Source: Edaphochlamys debaryana
Lineage: Eukaryota > Chlorophyta > Chlorophyceae > Chlamydomonadales
Length of the DNA: 64,000 nucleotides
Direction of reading: 5' to 3'
NCBI GenBank assembly: GCA_016858145.1
Contig: JAEHOE010000033.1
Span: forward strand, 124,001 to 188,000
The position numbers and the translations under genes are program-made. Below are positions 36,377 through 48,000 of the stretch, in pieces; position 1 is the first letter of the stretch; each line of letters begins with the position of its first letter. A model generated the notes under the pieces. The model was given only the letters and a program-made list of their open reading frames with translations, made no database searches and was not told the origin of the DNA.

Positions 36377-37320
36377 CTTCACGCCCAGTTGACATACAGA
36401 TGCCCGGGCCGTGCGAGCGACCTTTGCTCGTACTGCCTGCATTCTTGCTCTACAGATAGCGTGGGCGTGTGGGCTTGGGCGCAAACGATAGAGATGGGGA
36501 CAAATCGTGCGCAGTAACTTTTGTCCAAAAGCGAGCCTCCATCCAGGTACGACATCAGTTGAAAGCATCTGGCCTCGGCTGGCAGCTCAGAGATGCAGGG
36601 CTTTCCCGTGGTATTCCCCCTGCCCCCGCACACAACTTAAGCTAGGCATCGCCAACCCCAACTACCAACGTCCTGCTGCGCAGCGAGGTGGGCTCGCCCC
36701 CCGAGAAATAAACACAGCCGCGCGCGTGAGCCGTGGCGGGATGGGATGGGAAAGCTGTGGGGGGAGATGGCTGCAGTCCTACAGTTGTGCTTCGCAATCA
36801 CAACAGTGAGCCTGCTATATGCTCTAGCGTCGTCGGCGCCGTTCGCAAAGTATGGTCGCGACGGCGGACATGCGGCCATCCAGGCAAACTTTCTCAGAGC
36901 CAAATAGGATAACGCTATCGGGCGGACACAGCGTATACAACCGGTTGCCTCTTGCGAGGCACTTCGCAACAGCGCTCGCGGCCGCCAGACCAAAACGGCG
37001 GATCGCTTATAATTGCGCGGGAAATCGCGGCCTTTGCACTACTCTTACCGCCGCGCCTGCGCCGCCGTCCACGACCTATTCACACGGCTGAGACTTCTAA
37101 TCTCGCTCCCCCATCTCGTCCCGGCGGGCGAATTAAACTCAGATCCGGGACGAATTAAACTAAGGGCGGGGGGTGCCTTAGACGACCCCAAAAGCCCTGT
37201 CTTGCCCCTGAAGGGGCGAGCCAACCGTCAACCACCGAGCTCATCAGCTGCATCAGTTAGCGGCAGCGCTATGAACGTGCCCAGCTGTGACAGGCTGTTG
37301 ACGTTCGAATGGCGAGGCTG
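36377..37320. other. Stretch without a supported gene
   Basis: Between the KDZ element and the LTR retrotransposon I see only short open frames on both strands, none recognisable. CGAATTAAACT repeats at about 37129 and 37151. No promoter, RNA gene or mobile-element end was identified. Confidence 0.5.
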
Positions 37321-37330
37321 TGGCGGCGGG

Positions 37331-38578
37331 CGCGCGCCGGAGGCGCCGCACAACCACCACCGGAATTTTTCGCGGCTTCGGGATGGGGCTGAGGGGCCTT
37401 GGCAATGCGCCCTGGACCGTTGCGGCCGGGTCACGTGAGCACCAGCAGCAGCGGCGGGGGAGAGTAGGTGTGCCGAGGGCACGGGACGGAGGCTTGAGCG
37501 GGATAGCACCGGGGTTGAGACCCGGGGAGAAGGAGCAGCGGGACACGTACAGCGGGTGCGGGAGCGTACGGGATGCGGAAGCGTACGGGTTGAGCGGGTA
37601 AGGGAGACGAAGCAGCGGGGAGATAGAGCAGGGATGCGCAGCGGGAAGCGTGAGCGGGGGCAGAAGCGCTGACGGGGATAAGGGAGAGCGGCTCCTCAGG
37701 GCGAGGGGCGGAGTAGTACGATAGGGCTGATGCGGCGGAGGCAGCAGATGCGGGACTGGAGAGCACTTGAGAGCGGGGCCTGAGTGCAGGCCGGGGCAGA
37801 GCCGGCGAGAGGCAGAGTAGCACGATAGGACAGGAGAGACGGAGGCAGCAGGTGCGGGACTGGAGAGCAAGGGAGAGCGGGACTTGAGTGCAGGCTGAGG
37901 GGAAGCCGGCTGACCAGGCGGAGGGATAGCACGATAGCACGAGGGTGCTGAGGCTGGAGTCAGAGGAAGGCTGGTGGAGACCGAGGGGGCAGCGCGAGAC
38001 GCAGCTGATCCGCCCTAGAGTGGGGCCGAGGGCCCGTGCAGCAGTCGTGATAGGTGCAGGGGCAAGGGGCACGATTCAGGCCTGGACCTTACAGTTGGGG
38101 ACAAAGGCACTAACGCAGCTCTTGCGGAAGAGCACTGGGCTTAGTGCCTGCTGTTCAGCTAGGTCTTAGTGCCAGATTGCTACTTATCAAGAAACAACAG
38201 GGCCACGGCTTATATACATGTTTGGCCGGCTCAGGATCCAGGATCCAGAACCAAAACGGAGCTATGCGCAACCACAGGCAACTGCCAAGGCCCAAGATCT
38301 AGGCCCAGCTTACGTCATCGCAACCTTCCAGAATCAGATCTAGACCCTTCGATCCAACCCTGGGCCTCAGATCCAGGTCCAGCCGCGTCATCAAGACCCT
38401 TCCGGAACCAAGTCTCCAGAACCATCGATCTGATCCCTTGGGCCTACAAGAACCTTGAACAGTCCAGAACAATCCAGAAACTGCACACGACCTGTACACA
38501 CACAACGGGCTGTCATAGTGCCTGACGCAAGCAAAGGCACGTATGGTCGCTAGCGCAGTGTGCCATCTGCACGCCACA
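37331..38578 (-). repeat. 3' LTR (in element orientation)
   Basis: 99.8% identical to 41417-42664 at a constant offset of 4086 bp. Being downstream of gag on the minus strand, it is the 3' LTR. It contains a TATA-like site at 38209-38216. Confidence 0.95.
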
Positions 38579-38913
38579 GTTGTGGCGGCGTTCCCCCGCG
38601 ACTGTTGACCGCCCTCGGTCAACCCAGACGGAGGACTGCCACGCTCAGTGCAGGACGACGGCAGCGGGACTCGGCGGCACCACCTTGTGCGCCACCTTGT
38701 ACGGCGCAGTGCTGCTGTACACCTCGTCCCAGACCAGCGGACAGTAGTTGCAGCATTATTGCCGACCTTCGCGTTGCGCTCTGTGCATAGCGAGCTTTGG
38801 GAACGCTGACGCAACCTTATTCCGAAAGATCCCGCGATTCTGCGTTGGTGGAGCATGAGCGAGCTTCTACTTTCGCAACAACTCTCAACACTACCTCCTC
38901 ACGCATGTGGTCT

Positions 38914-41331
38914 TTAAAGGGATAGAGGAGCCTGGAATTCCTGCTGCGAGACCGCAGCTCTCGCAATTGGCCGTCTCGGGCGCAGGCACGAAGCGGCCTT
39001 GAGCCAGCGCAGCGATGCCTTGCGCATCATGCTTTTGCTTAGGGTAAGTGACGCATGTGCCTTGAGCGCACGAATGGACGTTCTGCATGTCGCATGACGG
39101 CTTTGCGGAGGCCGCTTTACCCAGCAGTAGTCCTTTGAGGATGGCTTGCTGCGTCTTTGTGTTGGGTAGAGCACTGTCTTGGGCTCGGTGACGGCGGCCA
39201 GGCTTGGTTTTGCCCAGCCCTGACCGTGCTGCACCTCTACCGCAGGCTCAGCGCCAGCGGCCACCCAGGGCTCGGTCGGCGCCCTAGGAGCTCCACCTGG
39301 AGGGTAGGTGTCCGGAACGGAAGGATAGCCACCTCCGGGGTCAAACGGGTAGCGGCTTCTGACGTTAGCAGCGTGAGAGGCAGCGCCGTCGATGGGGAAC
39401 CCTGCTGGGAGCAAGGCTGACAGCTTGCAGTCCGGTGCCATGGACGCGTCCAGCTGGGGGCAATGTGAGCCAGCCTTTGGACTGTCCGGCGGTGGCGGAG
39501 GCTGCGGGGGCGCATTGAGTGCCGCCTCAGGGATGGCGGTCGGGTCCGTGGCAGGGGCCACAGACACAGGCGATGGGATGGAGACCGCGCTCGTGGGAGT
39601 CGTGTTGTCCTGCTGAGAGTGGTCCACACCCGGGTTGGCCTTGAGGGCACCGGCGGAGTGGCTGGTCACAGCGACCGCCGCCACAAGGGGATGGCAGCAG
39701 TTGTGCGGCTCTGGGCGGGGACTGGAGCCGATGTTGGTGCAGGCCTGAGGTGCCTGGTCACCCGCGGCACAGATACTCAGACGGGGGTGTTCCCCCGCGA
39801 GATTCTGGGACTTGGGCTCGAGATCCAGGGGCCGGAACTCCGTGTTGGCATCCGAAAGGCTTGGCAGCGCAGGGGCTACCAGGTCAGCAAAGGGCAAGCC
39901 CCCAGAGGCGGCACCGCTTGGGTGGCCGGAGTCGCCATCAGGGGAATGCTGGTCCTCCTCGGGGCTTCTTGGCTCCCGTGCAAGGTCCGGCGTGCTGACC
40001 TGTGCCTCCTCTCCCGACGGCACCCGCAGGCTTGATGTACCGCAGGTCTGGTCCAGGAGGATGCGGCGCTGAGGAGGCTCGGAGAAGCCTGGTGGCGAGA
40101 GCTCGGTCAGGACCTGACTGACTGCCTTCGCAGGGTGAGTAATGACCTGGGGTGGCAGAGCAGGCGGCGGTGCCGAACCGGATTGGGACCCAGGGGCGCA
40201 GCCTGAGGGTCTCCAGGGGGCAGACTCCGAGGCCGTGACCTCTGATCCGGGGAGCGGCGTGTGATCCCCCCTCAGGGTCATGGGATCCGTGCTGTCCGCC
40301 ACCCAGGGCACACGGCGGGGTTTGAGGCGTCGCCGTTGCTGAGGCAGGGACTCCGTCGTGACCGCTGCAGGAGTGGTGAGCCCGGTGAAGGTGAACGGAA
40401 CCATAGGCTGACCAGGTGGAGTCCTGGAGCAAGGGGAAGATGGTGAGACAAGGTAGGCCACGGGGCTGTGCTCGTGGGACCAGTCCTCATCACAGGGCTG
40501 CGGCGCCACGGGTGAGGTTTCGTCGTGCACGTCGCAGCACGAGGCTTGCGGCAGGGATGTCACGGCGACTAGCCGCTCGAGGGCGTTGGTGAGCAGCGCC
40601 ATTTGGCTTTCAACCTTGCCCATGTTGCTGCCCATTGCAGGCGCCACCCAGGGTGGAGCGTCACGGCCCTCATGCCTGGGCCACGCAGCGGGCTGGCTAC
40701 AGTAGCTGCCGTGGCGGCCACCCTCAGCCTGCCAGGGCGGACGCCCAGCCTCGTGCGTCCAAGGGGGACGCAGCGGCCCTGTGGGCGCGGGCTCATTCCA
40801 ACCACTGGAGCTCGAGGGCTGCTGCAGGCCTTCGCTCACGTAGATGGCATCCTGGATGGCCTGCTCTAGCGTGGTTGGCCGCAGCAGGTACACCTCGGCA
40901 TAGATGTGGGCCTTCAGACCGCGCATGAAGGTGAAGCGGTGCGTGGGATCCCCTTGAAGGTCAAGGCCAAGGCGTGAGGCCAGGTCTCGGAACTTATCCG
41001 CATAGGCTCGTACAGACTCCAGGGGCCGTTGGCGGCATGTGATGAACTGCCTGTATAGCTCATCTGCGCTGGTGCTGAAGCGTTCCAGGAAGCGATCTTT
41101 AAACTGTTGCCATGTTGAGGTGGGGCGTCGAATGCCATACCACCACGAGGTGGCCTCGGGGCCAAGGCGGCAAGCGGCCACCTTCAAGCAGGATTCCGGG
41201 GACCAGCGGTACAGGCCGGCAAGACTCTCCACCGTGAGAAGCCATTGTCTGGCATCACAGGTGTTGTCGTACTCTGGTACAGAGTTCACGCTAGAGGGAT
41301 GTATGTAACCCTGGCCTCGAGCGTCGTCCAT
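38914..41331 (-). CDS. gag: Retrotransposon Gag polyprotein, 805 aa
   Basis: Forms the particle that packages retrotransposon RNA. Residues of about 20-165 match the Ty3/gypsy-type retrotransposon gag domain: WLLTVESLAGLY, EATSWWYGIRR, WQQFKDRFLERFS, ESVRAYADKFRDLASRL and a FMRGLKAHI segment. The remainder is long, Pro/Ser-rich and low complexity. The start ATG at 41331 lies 86 bp inside the 5' LTR edge. The last 50-60 residues look poor, whereas the frame one base over (about 39178 to 38891) encodes a more protein-like tail with several Cys (CDMQNVHSCAQGTC, NCESCG). A frameshift, programmed or accidental, near 39170 is possible. No classical CCHC knuckle was seen in the annotated frame. Confidence 0.85.
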   Translation of the reverse strand: MDDARGQGYIHPSSVNSVPEYDNTCDARQWLLTVESLAGLYRWSPESCLKVAACRLGPEATSWWYGIRRPTSTWQQFKDRFLERFSTSADELYRQFITCRQRPLESVRAYADKFRDLASRLGLDLQGDPTHRFTFMRGLKAHIYAEVYLLRPTTLEQAIQDAIYVSEGLQQPSSSSGWNEPAPTGPLRPPWTHEAGRPPWQAEGGRHGSYCSQPAAWPRHEGRDAPPWVAPAMGSNMGKVESQMALLTNALERLVAVTSLPQASCCDVHDETSPVAPQPCDEDWSHEHSPVAYLVSPSSPCSRTPPGQPMVPFTFTGLTTPAAVTTESLPQQRRRLKPRRVPWVADSTDPMTLRGDHTPLPGSEVTASESAPWRPSGCAPGSQSGSAPPPALPPQVITHPAKAVSQVLTELSPPGFSEPPQRRILLDQTCGTSSLRVPSGEEAQVSTPDLAREPRSPEEDQHSPDGDSGHPSGAASGGLPFADLVAPALPSLSDANTEFRPLDLEPKSQNLAGEHPRLSICAAGDQAPQACTNIGSSPRPEPHNCCHPLVAAVAVTSHSAGALKANPGVDHSQQDNTTPTSAVSIPSPVSVAPATDPTAIPEAALNAPPQPPPPPDSPKAGSHCPQLDASMAPDCKLSALLPAGFPIDGAASHAANVRSRYPFDPGGGYPSVPDTYPPGGAPRAPTEPWVAAGAEPAVEVQHGQGWAKPSLAAVTEPKTVLYPTQRRSKPSSKDYCWVKRPPQSRHATCRTSIRALKAHASLTLSKSMMRKASLRWLKAASCLRPRRPIARAAVSQQEFQAPLSL

Positions 41332-41400
41332 GCTGGACGGTACAGTTGACGTTGCCGCCGCTAGTGGCTGCTAGGGTGCGTGTGAGCCACGGGCGGCAAA

Positions 41401-41416
41401 CCATGTCCCGCTACCA
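41401..41416 (-). other. Probable tRNA primer-binding site
   Basis: Directly inside the 5' LTR the minus strand reads TGGTAGCGGGACATGG. TGG pairs with the CCA tail common to tRNAs, and the complement would end a tRNA in GCTACCA, as many initiator methionine tRNAs do. Which tRNA is used is not determined. Confidence 0.6.
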
Positions 41417-42664
41417 CGCGCGCCGGAGGCGCCGCACAACCACCACCGGAATTTTTCGCGGCTTCGGGATGGGGCTGAGGGGCCTTGGCAATGCGCCCTG
41501 GACCGTTGCGGCCGGGTCACGTGAGCACCAGCAGCAGCGGCGGGGGAGAGTAGGTGTGCCGAGGGCACGGGACGGAGGCTTGAGCGGGATAGCACCGGGG
41601 TTGAGACCCGGGGAGAAGGAGCAGCGGGACACGTACAGCGGGTGCGGGAGCGCACGGGATGCGGAAGCGTACGGGTTGAGCGGGTAAGGGAGACGAAGCA
41701 GCGGGGAGATAGAGCAGGGATGCGCAGCGGGAAGCGTGAGCGGGGGCAGAAGCGCTGACGGGGATAAGGGAGAGCGGCTCCTCAGGGCGAGGGGCGGAGT
41801 AGTACGATAGGGCTGATGGGGCGGAGGCAGCAGATGCGGGACTGGAGAGCACTTGAGAGCGGGGCCTGAGTGCAGGCCGGGGCAGAGCCGGCGAGAGGCA
41901 GAGTAGCACGATAGGACAGGAGAGACGGAGGCAGCAGGTGCGGGACTGGAGAGCAAGGGAGAGCGGGACTTGAGTGCAGGCTGAGGGGAAGCCGGCTGAC
42001 CAGGCGGAGGGATAGCACGATAGCACGAGGGTGCTGAGGCTGGAGTCAGAGGAAGGCTGGTGGAGACCGAGGGGGCAGCACGAGACGCAGCTGATCCGCC
42101 CTAGAGTGGGGCCGAGGGCCCGTGCAGCAGTCGTGATAGGTGCAGGGGCAAGGGGCACGATTCAGGCCTGGACCTTACAGTTGGGGACAAAGGCACTAAC
42201 GCAGCTCTTGCGGAAGAGCACTGGGCTTAGTGCCTGCTGTTCAGCTAGGTCTTAGTGCCAGATTGCTACTTATCAAGAAACAACAGGGCCACGGCTTATA
42301 TACATGTTTGGCCGGCTCAGGATCCAGGATCCAGAACCAAAACGGAGCTATGCGCAACCACAGGCAACTGCCAAGGCCCAAGATCTAGGCCCAGCTTACG
42401 TCATCGCAACCTTCCAGAATCAGATCTAGACCCTTCGATCCAACCCTGGGCCTCAGATCCAGGTCCAGCCGCGTCATCAAGACCCTTCCGGAACCAAGTC
42501 TCCAGAACCATCGATCTGATCCCTTGGGCCTACAAGAACCTTGAACAGTCCAGAACAATCCAGAAACTGCACACGACCTGTACACACACAACGGGCTGTC
42601 ATAGTGCCTGACGCAAGCAAAGGCACGTATGGTCGCTAGCGCAGTGTGCCATCTGCACGCCACA
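41417..42664 (-). repeat. 5' LTR (in element orientation)
   Basis: Direct repeat of 37331-38578. It lies upstream of gag on the minus strand and should drive transcription toward lower coordinates. A primer-binding-like site abuts its inner edge. Confidence 0.95.
42295..42302 (-). promoter_or_regulatory. TATA-like box of the 5' LTR
   Basis: The minus strand reads TATATAAG, in the right orientation to transcribe gag. The same octamer is in the other LTR at 38209-38216. Confidence 0.5.
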
Positions 42665-44553
42665 AGGCTGCCTTGCCCAGCTGAGGTCCACCAGACTGCG
42701 AATTAGCACCATGCGCTCCTGTGGCTAATGCACGTCCGTCTGAGCAACATTAGCTAAGCGGAAGCGTGGGGGGACGCACGCACGCCGTTCTGGTTTGGAG
42801 TGACGGGCAAGGGGCCGGGGGGAGCGGGGCCTGCTACGTGTAGATGCGGGTCACCGAGTGCTGGAAGGTGGGGGGGCGCAGCAACACACGTCCATAAGTG
42901 TATGCACGAACCCTCATCCGTCGCCCCCCCCGAACAAAGCCACGCACCCACCCGCACGCCCTCCGTAACCAACGCCAGGCGTAAGTCGGTGTTAGTCTAC
43001 TCTTCTTTCCGCATGCGTCCCATCCCCCTGCACCCACGCGCGCACTTGGCCTCGTCTGCCTAAGATACGGTGGGCCGCCGTGCGTTAGTTGGGGCTTGCT
43101 TGGGAGGCGGGGACTGCGGGCGGGGACACGCCCCAACCTACCCCGGAGTGGACCCCACCCGGCCGTGCATCCCCCAAGAAACGTATCCCCGCTCTCACCG
43201 CCGTGTTGTCCTCTGTACGTCTCAAGCCTGGGCCACCGGTGCGGGTGGACATCACGAGCGAGGTAGGAGTAATCGCGACATGTGCATCGGGCCAAGCAGA
43301 GACCGCGTTCTGCTGGCCGCGGCTTGCACTTTGTACGTGTAGGAGGCAGACAAGTAGTCTGAAGGGCCGGATTGTGGGCTCTTGGCCGCTGCGTGCAATA
43401 TCGACCAAGTGCGGAATCCAGGCTTGCGGCATTGCGTTCGCGGGCCGGCTCCAATACTCTACAGGGTACTCACAGAACTGCATTTTTTTGCAGCCGTGGC
43501 CGTGAGCTGCGGGGATGGGGATAAACGACAGGGTTGCACCAGTCCTGCCTGAGGGCCGAGCATAACAACCCCGAAAACTTCACTCGCTTTGACCCTCAAC
43601 GTGTAAAGGACAAGCAGCTGGTCAAGTTGGTTTGAGCAGGCGGAAGAAATTCGCAGGTCCGACGCAATCAAATGTATGCCCGACCTAAATGCGCGCCCCT
43701 CGCCTCGGGGGATACCCACAGCAGCAAGGCCCAGGCAAACATAAACAGCATACAACAAAAGAGGGCGCTGCTGGCTATCTAGCTGCTGGCTCGCTGGGGG
43801 ACGAGCCAGCAAGCAGTGGCGTAAGTGGCGTTGCCGTTATGCACACTGCTGGCTGTGCGCCCCCAGGGCGCTTCAGTTGCACCTATCCGGACGTGATTAT
43901 TCTCGCTCAAACTCTCGGAGTAGCAGGAATCTGCTGGTTTCCGCTCGCCTGACAGCGCAGGGTTCGGCCCAGCAGCAGCAGCTGCTGTGAGGTCCGAGCC
44001 CCCTCTTTCTGTGCTTGTACTCATTAAGGTTCATCCTATCGCTAGATAAGACGAACGACTTGGATAAACGGCTCGTTCAACGGCTCGGACCCCCCATACA
44101 TCGCCCCATCGCTCGCCGGCGGCATCTCTGTGACGGCCGAGCCTCAGAGCGCGAGCGAGACTTCGTTTCACCTGATGATGCAGATGGTGCGCTCGTCCGT
44201 GCGCGCCTATTTGAGGCTGTTTGTTTGGCTACGTATTTTCGGCGCCCTGTGCCTGCCGTTTCGTTTCACCACGCACGCCACGCATGCACGCGCAGGCAGG
44301 CTAGGCAGTCGAATGCCTACATCTGACCAAGAGGTTGCCCTCTGGACCTCATGGCTGGACGATAGGCATCCGGCGGACCGACTGGGACCGACTGGGACCG
44401 ACTGGGGATGGAAGAGCAGCCTGGGCAGTCTCTCAGCAACTCCACCCTGCCGTTCTGCACCGGAAATCGGTACATAGCCTCCAAAGATGGGTGGAGGCTC
44501 CGTTCCTTACACCGTCATACATGTGTGGCAGGGCCCACGAGCGAGCACTTTGA
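42665..44553. other. Stretch without a supported gene
   Basis: Several open frames of 90-206 codons overlap on both strands at 42834-43505, but none shows a recognisable domain and no frame is clearly favoured. A short direct repeat of GACCGACTGG occurs three times at about 44377-44405. Regulatory DNA or unrecognised exons cannot be excluded. Confidence 0.4.
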
Positions 44554-44890
44554 CTTGGTCACCATTGCTAGCACACCATTTCTGTGTTTCTGCTGCTCTG
44601 AAGGCCTCTTCGTTCGTGTCGCCCTAGATCGATCGAGCTTTATAAGGCCGTGCCTGAAAGAAGTCTACAAGTCCGCAACCCTCGCGCCATCTAACAATTG
44701 GCCATCACGCCATCATCATGGCGCGCATGTGAGTGCCGCAGTCTTGCCACACAGCCTACTATACAGCACTACCTTTATTTGTGTCATGAACTTCTGATCG
44801 GTTTGACAAAGCGGTGTTGTGCTCCTGCCTGCGACACGCTGGGCTGGACAGGGCCACTGCTGCCTGCTAGCTAGGGCGCGGGGCTGCGAC
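44554..44890 (+). repeat. Left arm of a 337-bp inverted repeat flanking a gene
   Basis: This arm is the inverse complement of 49055-49391 with only a few mismatches. The same block, in opposite orientations, encloses the choice-of-anchor L gene. No terminal inverted repeats of its own or target duplication were found, so whether it is a mobile element family is open. Confidence 0.9.
44639..44646 (+). promoter_or_regulatory. Candidate TATA box upstream of the choice-of-anchor gene
   Basis: TTTATAAG lies about 375 bp before the start codon, inside the left inverted-repeat arm. The mirror copy at about 49300-49307 points the other way. Function is inferred from the motif only. Confidence 0.25.
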
Positions 44891-45019
44891 AAGCTGTGAC
44901 GCTCTCGCTCGCTCCCTGCCGGCGAACGTGGCCCGAATGGCTTCATTGGGCTCGCTCGGCTCCTCATACGTTGCTACCTTTCCCCTGCGCGCCCTGACCT
45001 CAGAGCTCTGAGAAAGGGC

Positions 45020-48000
45020 GTGGGGAAGGGGAAGCCCAGCTTTGGGCACGCCCAGCAGCTCGCCGCCGCCACGGTGGGCATCGTGCTCACGCTCTGCTGC
45101 ACCATGTCCTTACGGGTGCGTGCCGCGGACCGCATGGCTGCCGGCCGCATTCGCCATCTGCAGCGTCCTCAGCGCGCCCCTGCTTCGGTGGTGTCCCCTA
45201 CGTCCGCCGCCTCCGCCTCCGCCCCTGGTCACCCTGCTGGCTCCACCGCCGTTGGCGAGATGCAGTTCACCAGCAGTGGCGGCTACATCTCCTACTTGAC
45301 CCCGAATGAGCTAGCAAGGGTACTGGTTGATGACTCCTTGGAACTTACCAGCGCGAGCTTCACAGGCGCCAGAGCTGCCTCGGCCTTCGTAAAATTCGCC
45401 GCAAACCATGCCCTCGCCCCGTCATTTCCAAACGGTAAGGACCTGTGGTCAGCGGGCCCCTCGGGCGACATGTTTGGTGGCGTGGTCACGAGAAGGCGAG
45501 GATGGGAGGAGGAGGAGGAGGAGGGCAGAGTGTCCTCAACCGGTTGGCGGGGAGGGGGGTTGGCGGGTGGGCAAGATGGCAACGCGTTGGAAAGGGGTCC
45601 GCGGCAGGGGTCCTTGTCCGGGAAGCGCATCCAGGGTGGGAGGGCCGAGCCCGGCAGGGCATCGTGGCGAGACGTCATGGGCTCTTACTTGTGGCTGGGC
45701 ACACATGAACTGAGACATGCTACTTGTACCTGTGCTCCTTCGCCAGGGGCAGTCATGCTGACTACAGGGGTCTCTGACTTCGCATACTTCACCACCAGCA
45801 ACGTAAGAGCCGACTTCGTTAACGGAGCAGACGGTGATGCGGACGTGAGCTCTGCAGTGGGAGGTGCCGAGACGTACGATGCCTCTGTCCTCACAATGAC
45901 GGTAAGCACGGGGCGCCGCCGTGGATGAAGCGAAGGGGATACAGAAGGCGTTAGGGTGGGGTTCTGCCGTGTCTGGCGGGGCCCTGCTTGATGTGCTTCG
46001 CATGTCATTCGCAGGTGAGGGCCATGGGAGCCGGCAGCAAGGTCCGCTTTGGCTACGTCTTTGCAACCGAGGAGTGAGACCGCGGGGCGGGACCAACAGA
46101 GGGTCAAGGGTTGCAAACCGGGTAGCCTTCACGACATACAACCTTACGCATCTCACTTCCAGTCCTCGGGTTTACAATGAAGGATCCTCAAAAGAATCAC
46201 AGCGCTGGACGCTGCGGCCGTTCGGCCTACTCCACGGGCCTTGCCTCCTGCAAGACCTAGAACTGCGCAAAGCGCGACCATCAACCGCCTGGGGCTTGAC
46301 CCCGCCCGTAACTGGGCCATAGAACCGCCCATCCCCTAAGGGTACCCCTGCCGCATCCAGCCCCCCCCCTCACGAAACAGGATATCCGCCCCTTTAAACC
46401 AGCGAGGCGCCAGGCCCTTGGCTTGCAGCTCATCGAAGATAGGCTTCCGCTCCTTCCTCAGCGCCCTGCCGAGCGCGTTGAGGTAGGGCGTCACCACCAC
46501 CCCGCTCACCACCCGCACCTCCTTCGCCCTGCGCCGAAACTCAGCCCGCTGTGCTGCCGTTACCCCGACAACCACATTCCACCCCCCCTCCCCCTTCCAG
46601 CTCCGCTGGACGGTAGCCTGGAGCTCAGTGCGCCCCGAAAAGCCCAGCCTCGACAGGTCTCCCGACCGCAGCCGGTCCGCCATCTCATCTGAGACCTCCC
46701 GCAGCAGCAGCCGGCCCCGCTCCTCCTTAGGGGCAGTCTCCACGATCAGCTCAAGAGAAGCGCTCAGTCTGGGCGATGTCCGCTTTGAGCTCCCTCCGGA
46801 GGCTCGCGATGGCGCGGTCCGTGACGTTGTAGTTTTGTGTTATCACCCTCTTGAACTCCCCATAGTCCTCGCTGAGCGCGGAGAAGTCGCGCTGAAGGGC
46901 CGCGTGCCGCTCAGCCGCAGCCATCATCAAGTCGCGGACGACGGCGGCCAGCTCGTTGATTGCCCTGACGAACACCCCGCGCAAGACTGGAGCCTCTATG
47001 CAGCGAAGGGTATCTAGAAGGGACGCTAGGAGCGACACGAAAGTGTCTTTAACCATCCTAGCCTCGGGGCACAGAGCCGCCTCCTTTTTCGCCCGCTCTG
47101 CCTCGCGTGCCTGGTGTGCAGCCTTAGCATCGGCCCTAGGCTGTCGCGCAGCTGCCTGTTCCTGTGGTGTGCCAATATAGTTTTTGCTGATGGGGCGTGG
47201 GAACTGCATACTGGCTTCGCCTAGGGCCGGTGTTGTGTGTTGTGTGTTGTGTGTTGTGTCCGGTCAGCAGGTCCCCTTCCGCTCGAGGCCCTCCCTCTGA
47301 TGCTTTCATCTGCCTCATCGACGGCTTCAATGTGGCTATCGTGCCCGGCGGTGAGGTTGAGGCCCTTAGTGAGCGTCCTGCACAACTAGAAGCGTTGGTC
47401 GTTGGAACTGCATATATGACAAGCTTTGTAGAGGTGAGCTTTATTGCGCCTTCCCACGCCAGCAGGAACCTCACAGCAGCCCGTCACAATTGATTCCATC
47501 AGCCTGGCGCCATCCACCACTTCTCGCCTCTACCACGAAGACGGCAACCTTGCATACGACGTTTACACGACCAGACTTGAGACCATGGAGGTTGCTGTCA
47601 GTGAAGGCAAAGAAGTCAGCATTAAGCTGGCTATAGCAGGCAGGTTCAGGAGCAGGCAAATGCGGGGGTAGCGTTTTCATCAAGGGATAATTATAATTGC
47701 TACGCGACGGGCAAACCCGTGCGTACCCCGCTTCGGGGTTAAGGGGCGGGGCGGGGCAGAATCAACGCCCCACCACCGGCCACACCTTGGCCGCACCATT
47801 CGTCAAGGGTGGAGGTGACGACGAGGTCTGCATATGTCGCCTTTCAGATGTCGGAGACGCCAGCACTGACTCGGCTGTCTTCGTGGAGCCGTCCTGCGTC
47901 CTCCACTGCTCCACGCCCGGCGGCGTCGGCTCGTGCCAGGTGGACAGCTCCTGCCAGATTGCCGCGGATTTTGTGCGGACCTGCAGCGCTGTGAGCAACA

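Larger units (their letters stand above)
37321..42664 (-). mobile_element. Gag-only LTR retrotransposon, young insertion
   Basis: Two 1,248-bp direct repeats (37331-38578 and 41417-42664) enclose a 2.8-kb interior with one large minus-strand gag gene. No protease, reverse transcriptase, RNase H or integrase motif was found, so the element must rely on another element's enzymes. The LTRs differ at three sites (37567/41653, 37729/41815, 38000/42086) with no gaps. AGGCTG at 37315-37320 and 42665-42670 is a candidate target duplication. With it, the element reads TG...CA on the plus strand, but 10 bp (37321-37330) have no match in the other LTR. Confidence 0.9.

Noticed and set aside
42834..43505. 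Overlapping 130-206 codon ORFs on both strands
   Set aside because: No frame is favoured by motifs, signal peptide or consistent splice sites.
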